DNA of 64,000 nt from Lentisphaeria bacterium UBA1791 (GTDB lineage: Bacteria > Verrucomicrobiota > Lentisphaeria > Victivallales > Victivallaceae): positions 1-64,000 of the forward strand of contig DCFZ01000029.1 in assembly GCA_002314455.1 (NCBI GenBank). The letters are read 5' to 3'. The notes below the pieces were generated by a model that saw nothing but the letters and a program-made list of their open reading frames with translations, was not told the DNA's origin and made no database searches. Numbering within the stretch: position 1 is the stretch's first letter; every line of letters starts with the position of its first letter. This document shows positions 52,606 through 61,309 of the stretch, piece by piece. The position numbers and the translations under genes were made by a program.

Positions 52606-53334
52606 TCACGATTTGAGCGACCGCCGCCGGGAAGTCAGCCAGTTGAAACGGACGATGTGCCAGAGCGCCGCCACGCCGTCGCGCCAGGAAATCTTTTTGC
52701 CCTCGTCGCGTTTGCGCGGCGCGTAGGATATCGGCACTTCGACGAGACGTAAATTTTTGATCTTGGCGAGTTTCGCGCCGATCTCGACCTCGATGCCGAA
52801 ACGGGGCGACGTGAGGATCAGTTTTTGGACGATTTCACGGCGGAACATCTTGTAACAGGTTTCCATATCCGTGAGTCGCAAGCCGGAAAAGAAATTGAAA
52901 AGTTTCGTCAGCACCACGTTGGCGGTGCGGTTGCCGAAAACAAGATCGGGATTGCCGAGCAAACGCGATCCGTAGACCACGTCCGCCCGGCCGGCGAGCA
53001 AAGGCGCCAGCAACGCGTCGAAATCCGCGGGATCATATTCCCAGTCGGCATCCTGGACGACGACAAAATCGCACGTCGCCCGGGCAAATCCCTCGATCAG
53101 CGCCGCCCCCTTGCCGCAGTTGTGCTTCTGACGAAAGACCCTGACCCGCGCATCACGGGCGAAAGACTGCAGTGCGTCGCTCGTGCCATCAGTCGAAGCA
53201 TCGTCGACGATGATCAATTCGGCGACTGCCGGTTGCGCCAAAACGCGTTCGATTACGCCGGCAACGAGCTTTTCCTCATTGAAAACCGGCATCACCACCG
53301 ACAACACGGGGGAAACGCGCGCTGCCGTACTCAT
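52606..53334 (-). CDS. Family 2 glycosyltransferase (dolichol/polyprenyl-phosphate sugar synthase-like)
   Basis: The 242-residue GT-A enzyme has SVVMPVFNEEKLVAGVI, VDDASTDGTSD and the metal-binding VVVQDADWEYDP. FNFFSGLRLTDMETCYKMFRR is a segment typical of DPM1/GtrB-like enzymes that load a sugar onto polyprenyl phosphate. No C-terminal membrane helices are present. Start ATG overlaps the proC stop (ATGA). Proximity to uppP, which supplies undecaprenyl phosphate, fits a lipid-carrier role. Confidence 0.88.
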   Translation of the reverse strand: MSTAARVSPVLSVVMPVFNEEKLVAGVIERVLAQPAVAELIIVDDASTDGTSDALQSFARDARVRVFRQKHNCGKGAALIEGFARATCDFVVVQDADWEYDPADFDALLAPLLAGRADVVYGSRLLGNPDLVFGNRTANVVLTKLFNFFSGLRLTDMETCYKMFRREIVQKLILTSPRFGIEVEIGAKLAKIKNLRLVEVPISYAPRKRDEGKKISWRDGVAALWHIVRFNWLTSRRRSLKS

Positions 53335-54125
53335 TTACCGAGTTCGCGGGAACGCTCCGCCGCCGCCCGCACCGACTGGATGACCGTGCTGTCAAACGCC
53401 CCGTCGGCGAGCACTTCCAGCGCACGGATCGTCGTGCCGCCGGGACTGGTGACCATATCGCGCAACACCGCCGGATGCTGTTTGGTCTTGAGCGCCATCA
53501 GGGCGGACCCCAGCACCGTCTGTACAGCAAGCTGATGCGCGACGTCGCGCGTCAACCCTTCGGCGACGCCGCCGTCGGCGAGCGCGCGGATGAATTCAAA
53601 AACATAAGCGGGGCCGCTGCCCGACAAGGCGGTCACCGCGTCGAGGTCGTGTTCTTTGACCTGCAACGCGATGCCGACGCTCGAAAGAATCTTTTCGACC
53701 AGCGCACGGTCTGCGGCAGTCGCCGTCGGATCCGGCGCATAGCACGCCGCCCCCGCGCCGACCAGCGCCGGCGTGTTGGGCATCACGCGGATCAACCGCG
53801 CATCAGCGCAAAATTCACCGAGTTTCGCCAGCGTCACGCCGGCAACGATGGAAATGACCAGTTTGCCCGCGAACTTGCCGGCAAGCGGCGTCAAGGCGCT
53901 CGCGAGCATCTGCGGTTTCACCGCGATCAACACCGCGTCAAAGTCCACTAATTTGCCGGGATCGTCGACACAGGAAATCCCCGTTTCGGCGGTGAACTTT
54001 GCCGCCGCTTCGCTGGAAACGTCAAAAGCGGCGAGCTCCGCCGCGCTCAACGCCCCCGTAGAAACCATACCGCCGGCAATGGCGGTCGCCATTTTTCCGG
54101 CACCGATAAAAAAGATCTTACCCAT
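53331..54125 (-). CDS. proC: Pyrroline-5-carboxylate reductase
   Basis: ProC makes L-proline from pyrroline-5-carboxylate with NAD(P)H. The 264-residue protein has IFFIGAGKMATAIAGGMV at the start, VKPQML near residue 78 and VIRVMPNTPALVGAGAACYA-like sequence (RVMPNTPALVGAGA). The C-terminal signature VTALSGSGPAYVFEFIRAL, then DMVTSPGGTTIRALEVL, is complete. GGAGTG precedes ATG 54125. Confidence 0.96.
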   Translation of the reverse strand: MGKIFFIGAGKMATAIAGGMVSTGALSAAELAAFDVSSEAAAKFTAETGISCVDDPGKLVDFDAVLIAVKPQMLASALTPLAGKFAGKLVISIVAGVTLAKLGEFCADARLIRVMPNTPALVGAGAACYAPDPTATAADRALVEKILSSVGIALQVKEHDLDAVTALSGSGPAYVFEFIRALADGGVAEGLTRDVAHQLAVQTVLGSALMALKTKQHPAVLRDMVTSPGGTTIRALEVLADGAFDSTVIQSVRAAAERSRELGK

Positions 54126-54135
54126 CGCAACACTC

Positions 54136-54954
54136 CTATCCTGCGTAACGTGCAAAATACTTGCAGATCAACAACAAACCAAGGGCGATCACATACCACG
54201 AAAAGTAGCAGAGCTTACCCTTTTTCACCACTTTCACCAAAAAGTGCAACGCGGCAAAACTCACGATCGCCGACACCGCGACTGCAACGCCGAGTTGCAA
54301 ATACGAAACGGTCATTGCCGACGCCGCTTTGCCGCGCACGAGATCCAGCGTTTCCAGAAGCGTCGCCCCGAAAATCGCCGGCAACGCGAGCAAAAAGGAA
54401 AACGCCGCCGCCGATTCCCGTTCGATTCCGGCGAGCAATCCGGCGACGATCGTCGAACCGGAGCGCGAAATACCGGGCAGAATCGCCGCGCTCTGCACCA
54501 CGCCGACCGTCAGCGACTGTTTCCACGTGATCTCCTTGATCGGCGTCGGCGGCGTGTCGCGCCGGATCAATTTCTCTTTGCCGCTCAAGCGCAACAGCGC
54601 ACCGGTGATGAGAAATCCCAAGGCGATCACCGCGAGATCGCCGAAAAGCCATTCATCCCATTTGAAATGCTTGATCACCACGCCGGCCACGCCGGCGGGG
54701 ATCGAACCGAGGATCACCATACACAGCAAGTGGAACTGATCGCGCTTGAAAAACCCGAGCAGCAACTGAAAGTAAAAAACGATGATCGCCAGCAAACTCC
54801 CCGCGTGAAGCATAATGCCGAGCGTCGCGCTTTCTTCGCCCTTGAAGCCGAAAAACGCCGCGAGCACGGCGAGGTGTCCCGACGAACTTACCGGCAGAAA
54901 TTCCGTCAATCCCTGAATGACGGCAAGTAAAACAACATAGATCCACAAACTCAT
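54136..54954 (-). CDS. uppP: Undecaprenyl-diphosphatase UppP (BacA)
   Basis: UppP regenerates undecaprenyl phosphate for cell-wall and surface-polysaccharide synthesis. The 272-residue membrane protein has VIQGLTEFLPVSSSGHLAVL near the start and the second motif LPGISRSGSTIVAGLLAG, which together form the active site, and about eight helices. Its ATG overlaps the stop of a small membrane protein gene. Confidence 0.96.
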   Translation of the reverse strand: MSLWIYVVLLAVIQGLTEFLPVSSSGHLAVLAAFFGFKGEESATLGIMLHAGSLLAIIVFYFQLLLGFFKRDQFHLLCMVILGSIPAGVAGVVIKHFKWDEWLFGDLAVIALGFLITGALLRLSGKEKLIRRDTPPTPIKEITWKQSLTVGVVQSAAILPGISRSGSTIVAGLLAGIERESAAAFSFLLALPAIFGATLLETLDLVRGKAASAMTVSYLQLGVAVAVSAIVSFAALHFLVKVVKKGKLCYFSWYVIALGLLLICKYFARYAG

Positions 54955-55160
54955 TCTTGCATCCCGCTCAATTTTAAATGATCCATATAGCCGGCGGAAT
55001 TTTCCACTTTGATCGTCACTTTCTGCAATCGTCTGGTGCAGAAATTGATGACATCTTCCGGCTTGCTCTTAAACACGGTACACGCGATCAACAGCGCAAC
55101 TGCGACCGCAAAGAGGAATCCCAAAATGATCCCGACCAGACATCCGCAAACTTTTGACAA
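54951..55160 (-). CDS. Small single-helix membrane protein
   Basis: The 69-residue product (TTG start, GGAG 8 bases before) has one membrane helix (LVGIILGFLFAVAVALLIA) with three Cys around it, and a 38-residue soluble tail with Lys/Arg. No family is recognised. The stop-start overlap with uppP and the short gap to the HTH gene suggest a real, co-expressed gene. Confidence 0.55.
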   Translation of the reverse strand: MSKVCGCLVGIILGFLFAVAVALLIACTVFKSKPEDVINFCTRRLQKVTIKVENSAGYMDHLKLSGMQE

Positions 55161-55176
55161 GATATTGACTCCTTAA

Positions 55177-56040
55177 TTACAAAAAATTTTTGCCGGGGTG
55201 GAAAACAACCTCGGTGACCGGCAAACGCCAATAGGTCTTTTCCGCCGACGCAGAGGGCGACGACGGCAAAAAAAACAATCCTTTTTCGGTCAACGCCAGC
55301 GTCAACGCCGAGAGTTCACCGAAAAAACCTTCGCTCAAAAACACCCGCAATTTGCCCGGCACATTGATTTTCATCATCCCGGCGTCGAGCACGACGGCAC
55401 AGACCGCACCCCGGTTCAAGACGCCGCACCGCACATTTTCCAACGCGTGCCCGGCGGCAAAATCGGCGAGCGGTTCGCCGTCACGGTAATGCATCAGCAT
55501 TTCCGCCGAGAGCAACGGCAGATCCATCGCCCGGTCGGCGACTTCCAGAATCGGCGTCACCACCGGCGTATAACGCACATCGGCATCGCCGTCGGAAGTC
55601 GCATAACCGCCGAGATCGCACTTTAAAATGCCGGAAAGTTTTTCCGCTTCTTCCGCGCTGGGCAACGCGCCGGGATCGCTTTCCAGCTCGCGGATGCGCG
55701 CGGCGGAAATGCCGCTTAAATTGGCGAGCGTCACCACCGAAAGATGACGCTTGCGGCGACGTTCGAGAAGCTCCTTGTTGGCGGCGGAATGCACTTCGCT
55801 TTCCCCCAGCCGGATGCGCTGCCACAGACGGCGGAGCCGGACGACGTCCGCCTTGCCCTCCAGCAACGCGACAATCTGATCCAAACGCTCGCGCGACGGC
55901 ACCAGCACCCCGCTGATGGTCTGCGAGATCGCGCTCGGCGTCATATTCAAATGACGCGCCAACGTGTTTTGGCGGACGTGCGCGGCTTTCAGTGCCGCGC
56001 GCAATTCCTCACCAAAAGTTTTTGTCAGAATGCTTTGCAT
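55177..56040 (-). CDS. Protein with two XRE-type helix-turn-helix domains
   Basis: The 287-residue protein has a first Cro/CI-like HTH (about 8-62; RQNTLARHLNMTPSAISQTI) and a second one (about 92-135; LSVVTLANLSGISAARIRELE). A C-terminal region without known motif includes EMLMHYRDGEPLADFA. This resembles stand-alone repressors with a sensing tail. It has its own promoter and is followed by the small membrane protein, uppP, proC and the glycosyltransferase, so it may regulate this set. The ligand is unknown. Confidence 0.75.
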   Translation of the reverse strand: MQSILTKTFGEELRAALKAAHVRQNTLARHLNMTPSAISQTISGVLVPSRERLDQIVALLEGKADVVRLRRLWQRIRLGESEVHSAANKELLERRRKRHLSVVTLANLSGISAARIRELESDPGALPSAEEAEKLSGILKCDLGGYATSDGDADVRYTPVVTPILEVADRAMDLPLLSAEMLMHYRDGEPLADFAAGHALENVRCGVLNRGAVCAVVLDAGMMKINVPGKLRVFLSEGFFGELSALTLALTEKGLFFLPSSPSASAEKTYWRLPVTEVVFHPGKNFL

Positions 56041-56062
56041 GAAAAGATCTTGATGTCAGAAG

Positions 56063-56091
56063 AGTGTACAGAAAATAAGGTAATATCTCAA
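56063..56091 (-). promoter_or_regulatory. Promoter of the HTH gene operon
   Basis: Minus strand: TTGAGA (56091-56086), 17-base spacer, TACACT (56068-56063), about 20 bases before the ATG at 56040. Confidence 0.6.
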
Positions 56092-56106
56092 GACAGAAAA
56101 AGCAAG

Positions 56107-56134
56107 CTTTTTTATCAAAAACTTAATAAAAAAG
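56107..56134 (-). terminator. AT-rich hairpin after ispD
   Basis: CTTTTTTAT (56107-56115) and ATAAAAAAG (56126-56134) form a perfect 9-bp inverted repeat right after the ispD stop. It is AT-rich, with T-runs on either strand, and is a plausible terminator. Confidence 0.5.
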
Positions 56135-56138
56135 TGCG

Positions 56139-56807
56139 CTACAGCAATTCTTTCAGCGCGTCCATATCGCCGGGCAGCGTCAGCTTGGGATTTGCCGCCT
56201 CATCCGCGAGCACGGCGACGTCGAATCCGGCGCGGCGCATCGCTTCGGCGTCGTCGGTCACCGACGCGTCGATGGCAGAAGCGAGCGCCTTTTTCAATTC
56301 GGCAACGGCAAAAAGCTGCGGAGTTTCCGCGCAAAAAAGTCCTTCGCGCGGCACGTTTTCGATGATCCTGCCTGCGGCATCGATCCGCTTGACGGTATCG
56401 ACGATCTTTCTGCCGGAGATCACGCCGCAGTGGTGTCTGATGGCAAATTCGTAAAGTTTTTCCAACTGTCTGCAACTTGCCAGCGGCCGCGCCGCATCGG
56501 CGACGGCGGCGTATGCGATTGATCTCGACAGAACGGCAAGCCCGTTGCGCACCGATTCCGCCCGGCAGTCGCCCCCCGTCGTCACCGTGACGGGCACGCC
56601 CGGCAGATATTGCGCAAGCATTTTCTCATATTCCGCCTGATACGCCGCGGAAGCGACCAGCACCAGCTCGCCGGCGACCGGGGCGTAATTCCGCAACGGG
56701 TGGATCAATACCGGCGCATCGCCGAGCATTTCCAACAATTTGTTTTTGCCGTAACGCGCCGAACTGCCGCCCGCGACGACGACAACGCCGAGATCGGGAT
56801 ACCTCAT
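56139..56807 (-). CDS. ispD: 2-C-methyl-D-erythritol 4-phosphate cytidylyltransferase
   Basis: IspD is the third step of the MEP isoprenoid pathway and uses CTP. The 222-residue protein has VVVVAGGSSARYGKNKLL (nucleotide loop), AVADAARPLAS (the DAARP motif) and the C-terminal region DASVTDDAEAMRRAG. ATG 56807 overlaps the stop of the Sel1 gene; a frame back to 56882 is a shadow. It links to uppP nearby, since both serve the polyprenol pool. Confidence 0.9.
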   Translation of the reverse strand: MRYPDLGVVVVAGGSSARYGKNKLLEMLGDAPVLIHPLRNYAPVAGELVLVASAAYQAEYEKMLAQYLPGVPVTVTTGGDCRAESVRNGLAVLSRSIAYAAVADAARPLASCRQLEKLYEFAIRHHCGVISGRKIVDTVKRIDAAGRIIENVPREGLFCAETPQLFAVAELKKALASAIDASVTDDAEAMRRAGFDVAVLADEAANPKLTLPGDMDALKELL

Positions 56808-58108
56808 TTTTTGAACTCCTGATTTTCCCGGAACCACTTTTCCGCCGCGGCGTCTCCGGCACGGGCGGCGCGCCGCAACCACTTCACCCCGATTTCCCGG
56901 TTGACCTTGGTGCCGCGGCCGAGAAACAACGCGACGCCGGTTTCCCGCATCCCCCCCGGATGACCGGCAAACGCCGCCGTCCGGAACCAGTAAAACGCCC
57001 CTTCGGGATCCGCCGCGATCCCCTGCCCGTCGCGAAAGGCGACGCCGAGCAAATAGGCTCCTTCCGGATCGCCGGCGCGGGCGCTGCGTTCAAATAAGTC
57101 AAAGGCTTCGTTGAGATCTTTTTCCACGCCGATCCCGGCGCTGTAGCAGATGCCGAGTTCGCGCCATGCCGGCGGATACTGCATCTCGGCGGCGCGTTCA
57201 AAATAGCGCAACGCCGCCGCAGGGTCGTGCGGCAACGCTTCGCCGAGCAACAGAACTTTGCCCATGCGCACCATTGCCCGCGGGGAATTTTTCGCCACCG
57301 CCTGTTCCAACAGCGAGAGCGACCGCTCCGGGTCGCGCGCGCAACCGAAGCCCTCGTCGAGTGCGATGCTGAAACGGATCATCGCTTCGGGATCGCCCGT
57401 CGCCGCAAGTTTTTCAAGGATCCGGGCGGCTTGCTGCATTTCGGGCAAGCCGCCGATGCCATCCTGCAACACGGTGACGTAAAGCAGATAGCTGTCCAGC
57501 GGGCAATGACCGCTTTGCACCGCTTTTTCAAGATAATGGCGGATTTTCTGCCCGTTTTCCTCGCGCAATTTCGGGTCGCGGTAATAGATGGTGGCGAGGA
57601 TCGTCTGCGCCGTCGTGACATCCTTTTGGGCGAGAGAATCCAAGATCGTCAACGCCTTTTCCGGTTCGGCGGGCAACGCGGCGAAACGCCCCGCTTCGTT
57701 TTCTTCGGCGGGGACTCCGGTGTAGATCAACGCCGCCAGTTGCGCGCGGGCGTCGGGAATGCGATCCGAGGCGCGTTCAAGCCAGAAGTAAGCCATCCGC
57801 CGGCTGGCGTCGACGCCCCAACCATTCAAATAGCACATACCGAGGTTGTAGATCGCCTCGGGGTGATTCTGCTCCGCCGCCTGACGGAACCAGTAGACGG
57901 CAAGTTTCGGATTGACATTCCGATCCTGCCCGAAAAAGAAGGCGTAGCCGAGCTTTAATTGCGAAGCGGCGTCGCCCGACTGCGCGGCTTCGCGCAACGG
58001 GTCGGCGCCACCATCCGCCGCGACGGCGCACAAAGTCCACGCCGCCGCGAGCGCACAAAGGAGCTTACTTTTTCTTGAGTTCTTCAACTTCGGCTTGAAG
58101 CGCTTCAA
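56804..58108 (-). CDS. Exported Sel1/TPR-repeat protein
   Basis: The 434-residue protein has a basic N-terminus and a hydrophobic signal-like segment (LLCALAAAWTLCAVA). About nine Sel1-type repeats follow, each with patterns like A-x-Y-W-F-R-x-A-A-x-x-x-x-P-x-A-x-x-x-L-G (for example QLKLGYAFFFGQ, YNLGMCYLNGWG, WRELGICYSAGIG, YLLGVAFRDGQGI). Sel1 repeats are protein-interaction scaffolds. The start is uncertain: TTG 58108 overlaps lpxD by 44 bases, and TTG 58087 would give a more typical signal peptide; neither has a good ribosome site. Confidence 0.8.
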   Translation of the reverse strand: MKRFKPKLKNSRKSKLLCALAAAWTLCAVAADGGADPLREAAQSGDAASQLKLGYAFFFGQDRNVNPKLAVYWFRQAAEQNHPEAIYNLGMCYLNGWGVDASRRMAYFWLERASDRIPDARAQLAALIYTGVPAEENEAGRFAALPAEPEKALTILDSLAQKDVTTAQTILATIYYRDPKLREENGQKIRHYLEKAVQSGHCPLDSYLLYVTVLQDGIGGLPEMQQAARILEKLAATGDPEAMIRFSIALDEGFGCARDPERSLSLLEQAVAKNSPRAMVRMGKVLLLGEALPHDPAAALRYFERAAEMQYPPAWRELGICYSAGIGVEKDLNEAFDLFERSARAGDPEGAYLLGVAFRDGQGIAADPEGAFYWFRTAAFAGHPGGMRETGVALFLGRGTKVNREIGVKWLRRAARAGDAAAEKWFRENQEFKK

Positions 58109-59108
58109 ATTTCTTGCTCAAACGCTCCAGACGCGAAGGCGCGGTGAAGCGCCACATATAATCGTGCTGGGACTCCGCCGGCGTACCGAGCGCGATCGCG
58201 CCCGCGGGCAGACTTTTCTGCACGTTGCTGGTGCCGGCGACCTGAACGCCGTCGCCGATGACGGTGTGACCGTTGATGCCGGCGCGACCGCCGAGGACGA
58301 CGCCCCGGCCGAGTTCGGCGCTCCCGGCGACCGCACTCTGACCGACCATAATGCAACTTTCGCCGATGATCACGTTGTGGGCAACCATCACGAGGTTGTC
58401 GATCTTGGCGTTGCTCTTGATCCAAGTGCGACCGAAGCGGGCGCGGTCGACCGTCGTATTGGCGCCGATCTCAACGTCGTCGTCAATCTGAACGAATCCC
58501 GTCTGCGGGATCTTGACCAATCCGCGCGCCGTCGGGTAGAAGCCGAAACCGTCTCCGCCGATCACGACGCCGGGGTGCAGAATGACCTTGTTGCCGATCT
58601 TGCAACGGTACATCACGGTGACGTTGGGGTAAAGCAACGTATCCGCGCCGACTTTCACCTGATGGCCGATATAGCATCCGGCGCCGATGACCGTGCGGTC
58701 GCCGATCTCGGCGCCCTCTTCGATCACGGCGTTGGCGCCGATCGAAACATCCGCGCCGAGCTTGACCGACGGATCGACCACCGCCGACGGATGGACGCCG
58801 ATCTTGTATTTCGGCGGCTCCTCGGCGAAGACGGCGACCACTTTGCTGAACGCAAGATCCACGTCGTCACAAACGACCAGCGTGCGCGTCGCCGTATCGG
58901 TTTCCGCAAGATCCTTGCAGACGAGCACGATGCCAGCGGTCGACGCTTCCAGTTGTTTCTGATAGCGTTTGTTGGAAACAAAACTCAGATCATCGGCGCC
59001 GGCGTGGCGAATCCCTTCGACCCGGTTGATCGTGCGCGCGGCGTCGCCCTTGACTTCACCGCCGACAATCTCGGCGATTTGCGTTGCACTAAGCGTCAGT
59101 TGTTTCAT
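58065..59108 (-). CDS. lpxD: UDP-3-O-acylglucosamine N-acyltransferase
   Basis: LpxD adds the N-linked acyl chain in lipid A synthesis. The 347-residue protein has the N-terminal uridine-binding domain (VEGIRHAGADDLSFVSN) and a left-handed beta-helix of I-G-x-x-x-x-I hexapeptides. The catalytic His lies in MVAHNVIIGE, and a C-terminal coiled helix ends in KK. It follows the Skp/OmpH gene by 16 bases, the order seen in many Gram-negatives (skp-lpxD). Confidence 0.96.
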   Translation of the reverse strand: MKQLTLSATQIAEIVGGEVKGDAARTINRVEGIRHAGADDLSFVSNKRYQKQLEASTAGIVLVCKDLAETDTATRTLVVCDDVDLAFSKVVAVFAEEPPKYKIGVHPSAVVDPSVKLGADVSIGANAVIEEGAEIGDRTVIGAGCYIGHQVKVGADTLLYPNVTVMYRCKIGNKVILHPGVVIGGDGFGFYPTARGLVKIPQTGFVQIDDDVEIGANTTVDRARFGRTWIKSNAKIDNLVMVAHNVIIGESCIMVGQSAVAGSAELGRGVVLGGRAGINGHTVIGDGVQVAGTSNVQKSLPAGAIALGTPAESQHDYMWRFTAPSRLERLSKKFEALQAEVEELKKK

Positions 59109-59124
59109 CGGGAAATCTCCTTGC

Positions 59125-59718
59125 TTATTTCTTTTCCTGACCGGGGGCGGGATGCGTCACCGTACGGGTACGGTTGAGTTCGCTGATCACACTCTCGGTA
59201 ATGTCATTGCCTTTGGGGTAGACGAGCACGACCGGTTGATCGTTGGTCGTCTTGCCGGAAACGTCGATCACAAACGTGTAGCCCTCGGCGGAAGCGCGGC
59301 GGCGGATCTCTTTTTGGATATCCGCCATAATCTCGGCGCGTTTTTTCGCTTCGAGGTTGCGCATATCCTGAGTGCGCGCCTGCACGTAGAGCTCGATTTC
59401 CGCCTTTTTTTCGTTGACTTCAGTCGTCGCCTTAGCGGCGAGTTTTTCAGCTTCTTCGCGCTCCTTGTCGGAAAGCGCCACGTTGAGCGCGTTACTGCGG
59501 GTCGTGCGCGCCTTTTCGACGGCGGCGTTGAGCTGTTCATTCAGCCGCGTCAGATAAGAACGATAGCTTTCCGCCTGCTGCTTGATCGCGTCTTCGGCAA
59601 TCCGGCTCTTGTAGTATTCGCGGAAAACCTTTTCCAGATCGACGCAGGCGATGCGGTCGACCGCCGAAAGCGCGCCGCAGAGCAGCAATGCCGCAACGAC
59701 CGTGAAAAAACGTTTCAT
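59125..59718 (-). CDS. skp: OmpH/Skp-family periplasmic chaperone
   Basis: The 197-residue product has a signal peptide (MKRFFTVVAALLLCGALS), then the Skp beta-core (IACVDLEKVF). A long charged helical tentacle (about 40-150) and a closing strand (YTFVIDVSGKTT) follow. Skp carries outer-membrane proteins through the periplasm. ATG 59718 gives a clean signal peptide; the frame continues upstream to 59757 into guaB. It sits between guaB and lpxD. Confidence 0.87.
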   Translation of the reverse strand: MKRFFTVVAALLLCGALSAVDRIACVDLEKVFREYYKSRIAEDAIKQQAESYRSYLTRLNEQLNAAVEKARTTRSNALNVALSDKEREEAEKLAAKATTEVNEKKAEIELYVQARTQDMRNLEAKKRAEIMADIQKEIRRRASAEGYTFVIDVSGKTTNDQPVVLVYPKGNDITESVISELNRTRTVTHPAPGQEKK

Positions 59719-59731
59719 TTGACGCCTCGCA

Positions 59732-61225
59732 TTAGTGGCTGGTGTAGTTCGGAGCATCCTTGGTCACGACGACGTCGTGCGGATGCGCTTCGCGCAGACC
59801 GGCGCTGCTGACGCGGACAAAGCGCGCCTTTTCGTGGAGTTCCTCGATGTTGTGCGAACCGCAGTAACCGAGGCTGTAGCGCAAGCCGCCGACGAACTGA
59901 TGGATCACGTCGCGCACCGCGCCGCGGAAAGGCACCATCGCTTCGATGCCCTGCGGCACGATGTCGGCGTCATTGTCGACGTCGTCCTGACCGTAACGCT
60001 CGCGGCTGCCGGCGTTGGCTTTCATCGCCTCGAGACTGCCCATACCGCGATAGGCGACGTAACTGCGCCCCTGATGGAGGACGACTTCGCCGTTGCTTTC
60101 GCTGGTGCCGGCGAGCACCGACCCCATCATCACGCACGAAGCGCCGACTGCGAGCGCCTTGGCGACGTCGCCGGAAAGTTTGATGCCGCCGTCGGCGATG
60201 ACGGGCAGATCCTTGGGCACCATCTTGCAGGCGTTGTAGATCGCCGTGACCTGCGGCACTCCGACGCCGGCGACGACGCGGGTCGTGCAGATCGAACCGG
60301 GCCCGATGCCGACTTTGACGCCGTCGGCGCCCGCGTCGGCGAGCGCCTTGGCGGCTTCGCTGGTCGCGATGTTGCCGGCGACGACGTCGATCTTGTCGCC
60401 GTAGGTCTTTTTGATCAATTGCAGCGTCTCGATCACGCCCTTGCTGTGACCGTGCGCCGTGTCGAGCACGAGCACGTCGCAGCCGGCGTTGTAGAGCGCC
60501 TCGATGCGCTTTTCATCGTAGGGACCGACCGCGGCGGCGACGCGCAGACGGTGGTCGGCGTCGCGGTTGTAGTCGGGGGTGTCGCGCTCGATCAGACTGC
60601 GGACGTCGGCGTAGCTGAAAATGCCTTTAAGGTGGCCCGCCGCGTCGATCATCGGGAGCTTGCCGATCTTGTTTTCGCGCATGATGCGGTAGGCGTCGTT
60701 GATCGAGGTCGATTCCGAAGAAGTGATCAATTTGCGCGACATCACGTCGGCAATCTTCAATTTGTAGTCGCTCAAAAATTTGATGTCGCGGCTGGTGATG
60801 ATGCCGACGAGCACGTTGTTGTCGTCGACGATCGGGAAGCCGGTGAAGGAATAATTCTTGCGTTTGCGCTCTTTCATCATTTCGGCGATCGTCTGATCGG
60901 GGCGGAACGTGACGGGATTGTCGATCCTGCCGTTGAGGTAGGACTTGACTTTGCGCACCTCTTCCGCCTGCGCGTCGGCGGTGAGATTCTTGTGAATGAC
61001 GCCGATGCCGCCGAGTCGCGCCATCGCGATCGCCATCCGGCTCTCGGTGACGGTGTCCATCGCCGCGCTGACAAAGGGCACGTTGAGCGTGACGTTGCGC
61101 GAAAACTTGGTGCGCACATCGGTGTCGTGCGGCAAGAAGTCCGCGTAGAGCGTCACCAGTGAAATATCGTCAAAAGTGATCCCTTCGAACGGAAACGCCG
61201 CCATGAATTCATCAATAAAACGCAT
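59732..61225 (-). CDS. guaB: Inosine-5'-monophosphate dehydrogenase
   Basis: IMPDH oxidises IMP to XMP with NAD, the first step to GMP. The 497-residue protein has FDDISLVTLYADFLP at the start, two CBS domains (about 95-215), and GNIATSEAAKALADAGADGVKVGIGPGSICTTRVVAGVG (in parts) with the catalytic Cys. The flap region EAMVPFRG lies near residue 405. AGGAGG before ATG 61225 is a strong ribosome site and rules out the longer frame. Confidence 0.98.
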   Translation of the reverse strand: MRFIDEFMAAFPFEGITFDDISLVTLYADFLPHDTDVRTKFSRNVTLNVPFVSAAMDTVTESRMAIAMARLGGIGVIHKNLTADAQAEEVRKVKSYLNGRIDNPVTFRPDQTIAEMMKERKRKNYSFTGFPIVDDNNVLVGIITSRDIKFLSDYKLKIADVMSRKLITSSESTSINDAYRIMRENKIGKLPMIDAAGHLKGIFSYADVRSLIERDTPDYNRDADHRLRVAAAVGPYDEKRIEALYNAGCDVLVLDTAHGHSKGVIETLQLIKKTYGDKIDVVAGNIATSEAAKALADAGADGVKVGIGPGSICTTRVVAGVGVPQVTAIYNACKMVPKDLPVIADGGIKLSGDVAKALAVGASCVMMGSVLAGTSESNGEVVLHQGRSYVAYRGMGSLEAMKANAGSRERYGQDDVDNDADIVPQGIEAMVPFRGAVRDVIHQFVGGLRYSLGYCGSHNIEELHEKARFVRVSSAGLREAHPHDVVVTKDAPNYTSH

Positions 61226-61268
61226 TTTTTCCTCCTGAATTTTTCGCGTTGATATATATACGTGTATT

Positions 61269-61297
61269 AATATACATTGCGCGAGGGCAAGATGCAA
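61269..61297 (-). promoter_or_regulatory. Promoter of the guaB-skp-lpxD operon
   Basis: Minus strand: TTGCAT (61297-61292), 17-base spacer, TATATT (61274-61269), about 45 bases before ATG 61225. Confidence 0.68.
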
Positions 61298-61309
61298 GAA
61301 AAAAAGTGC

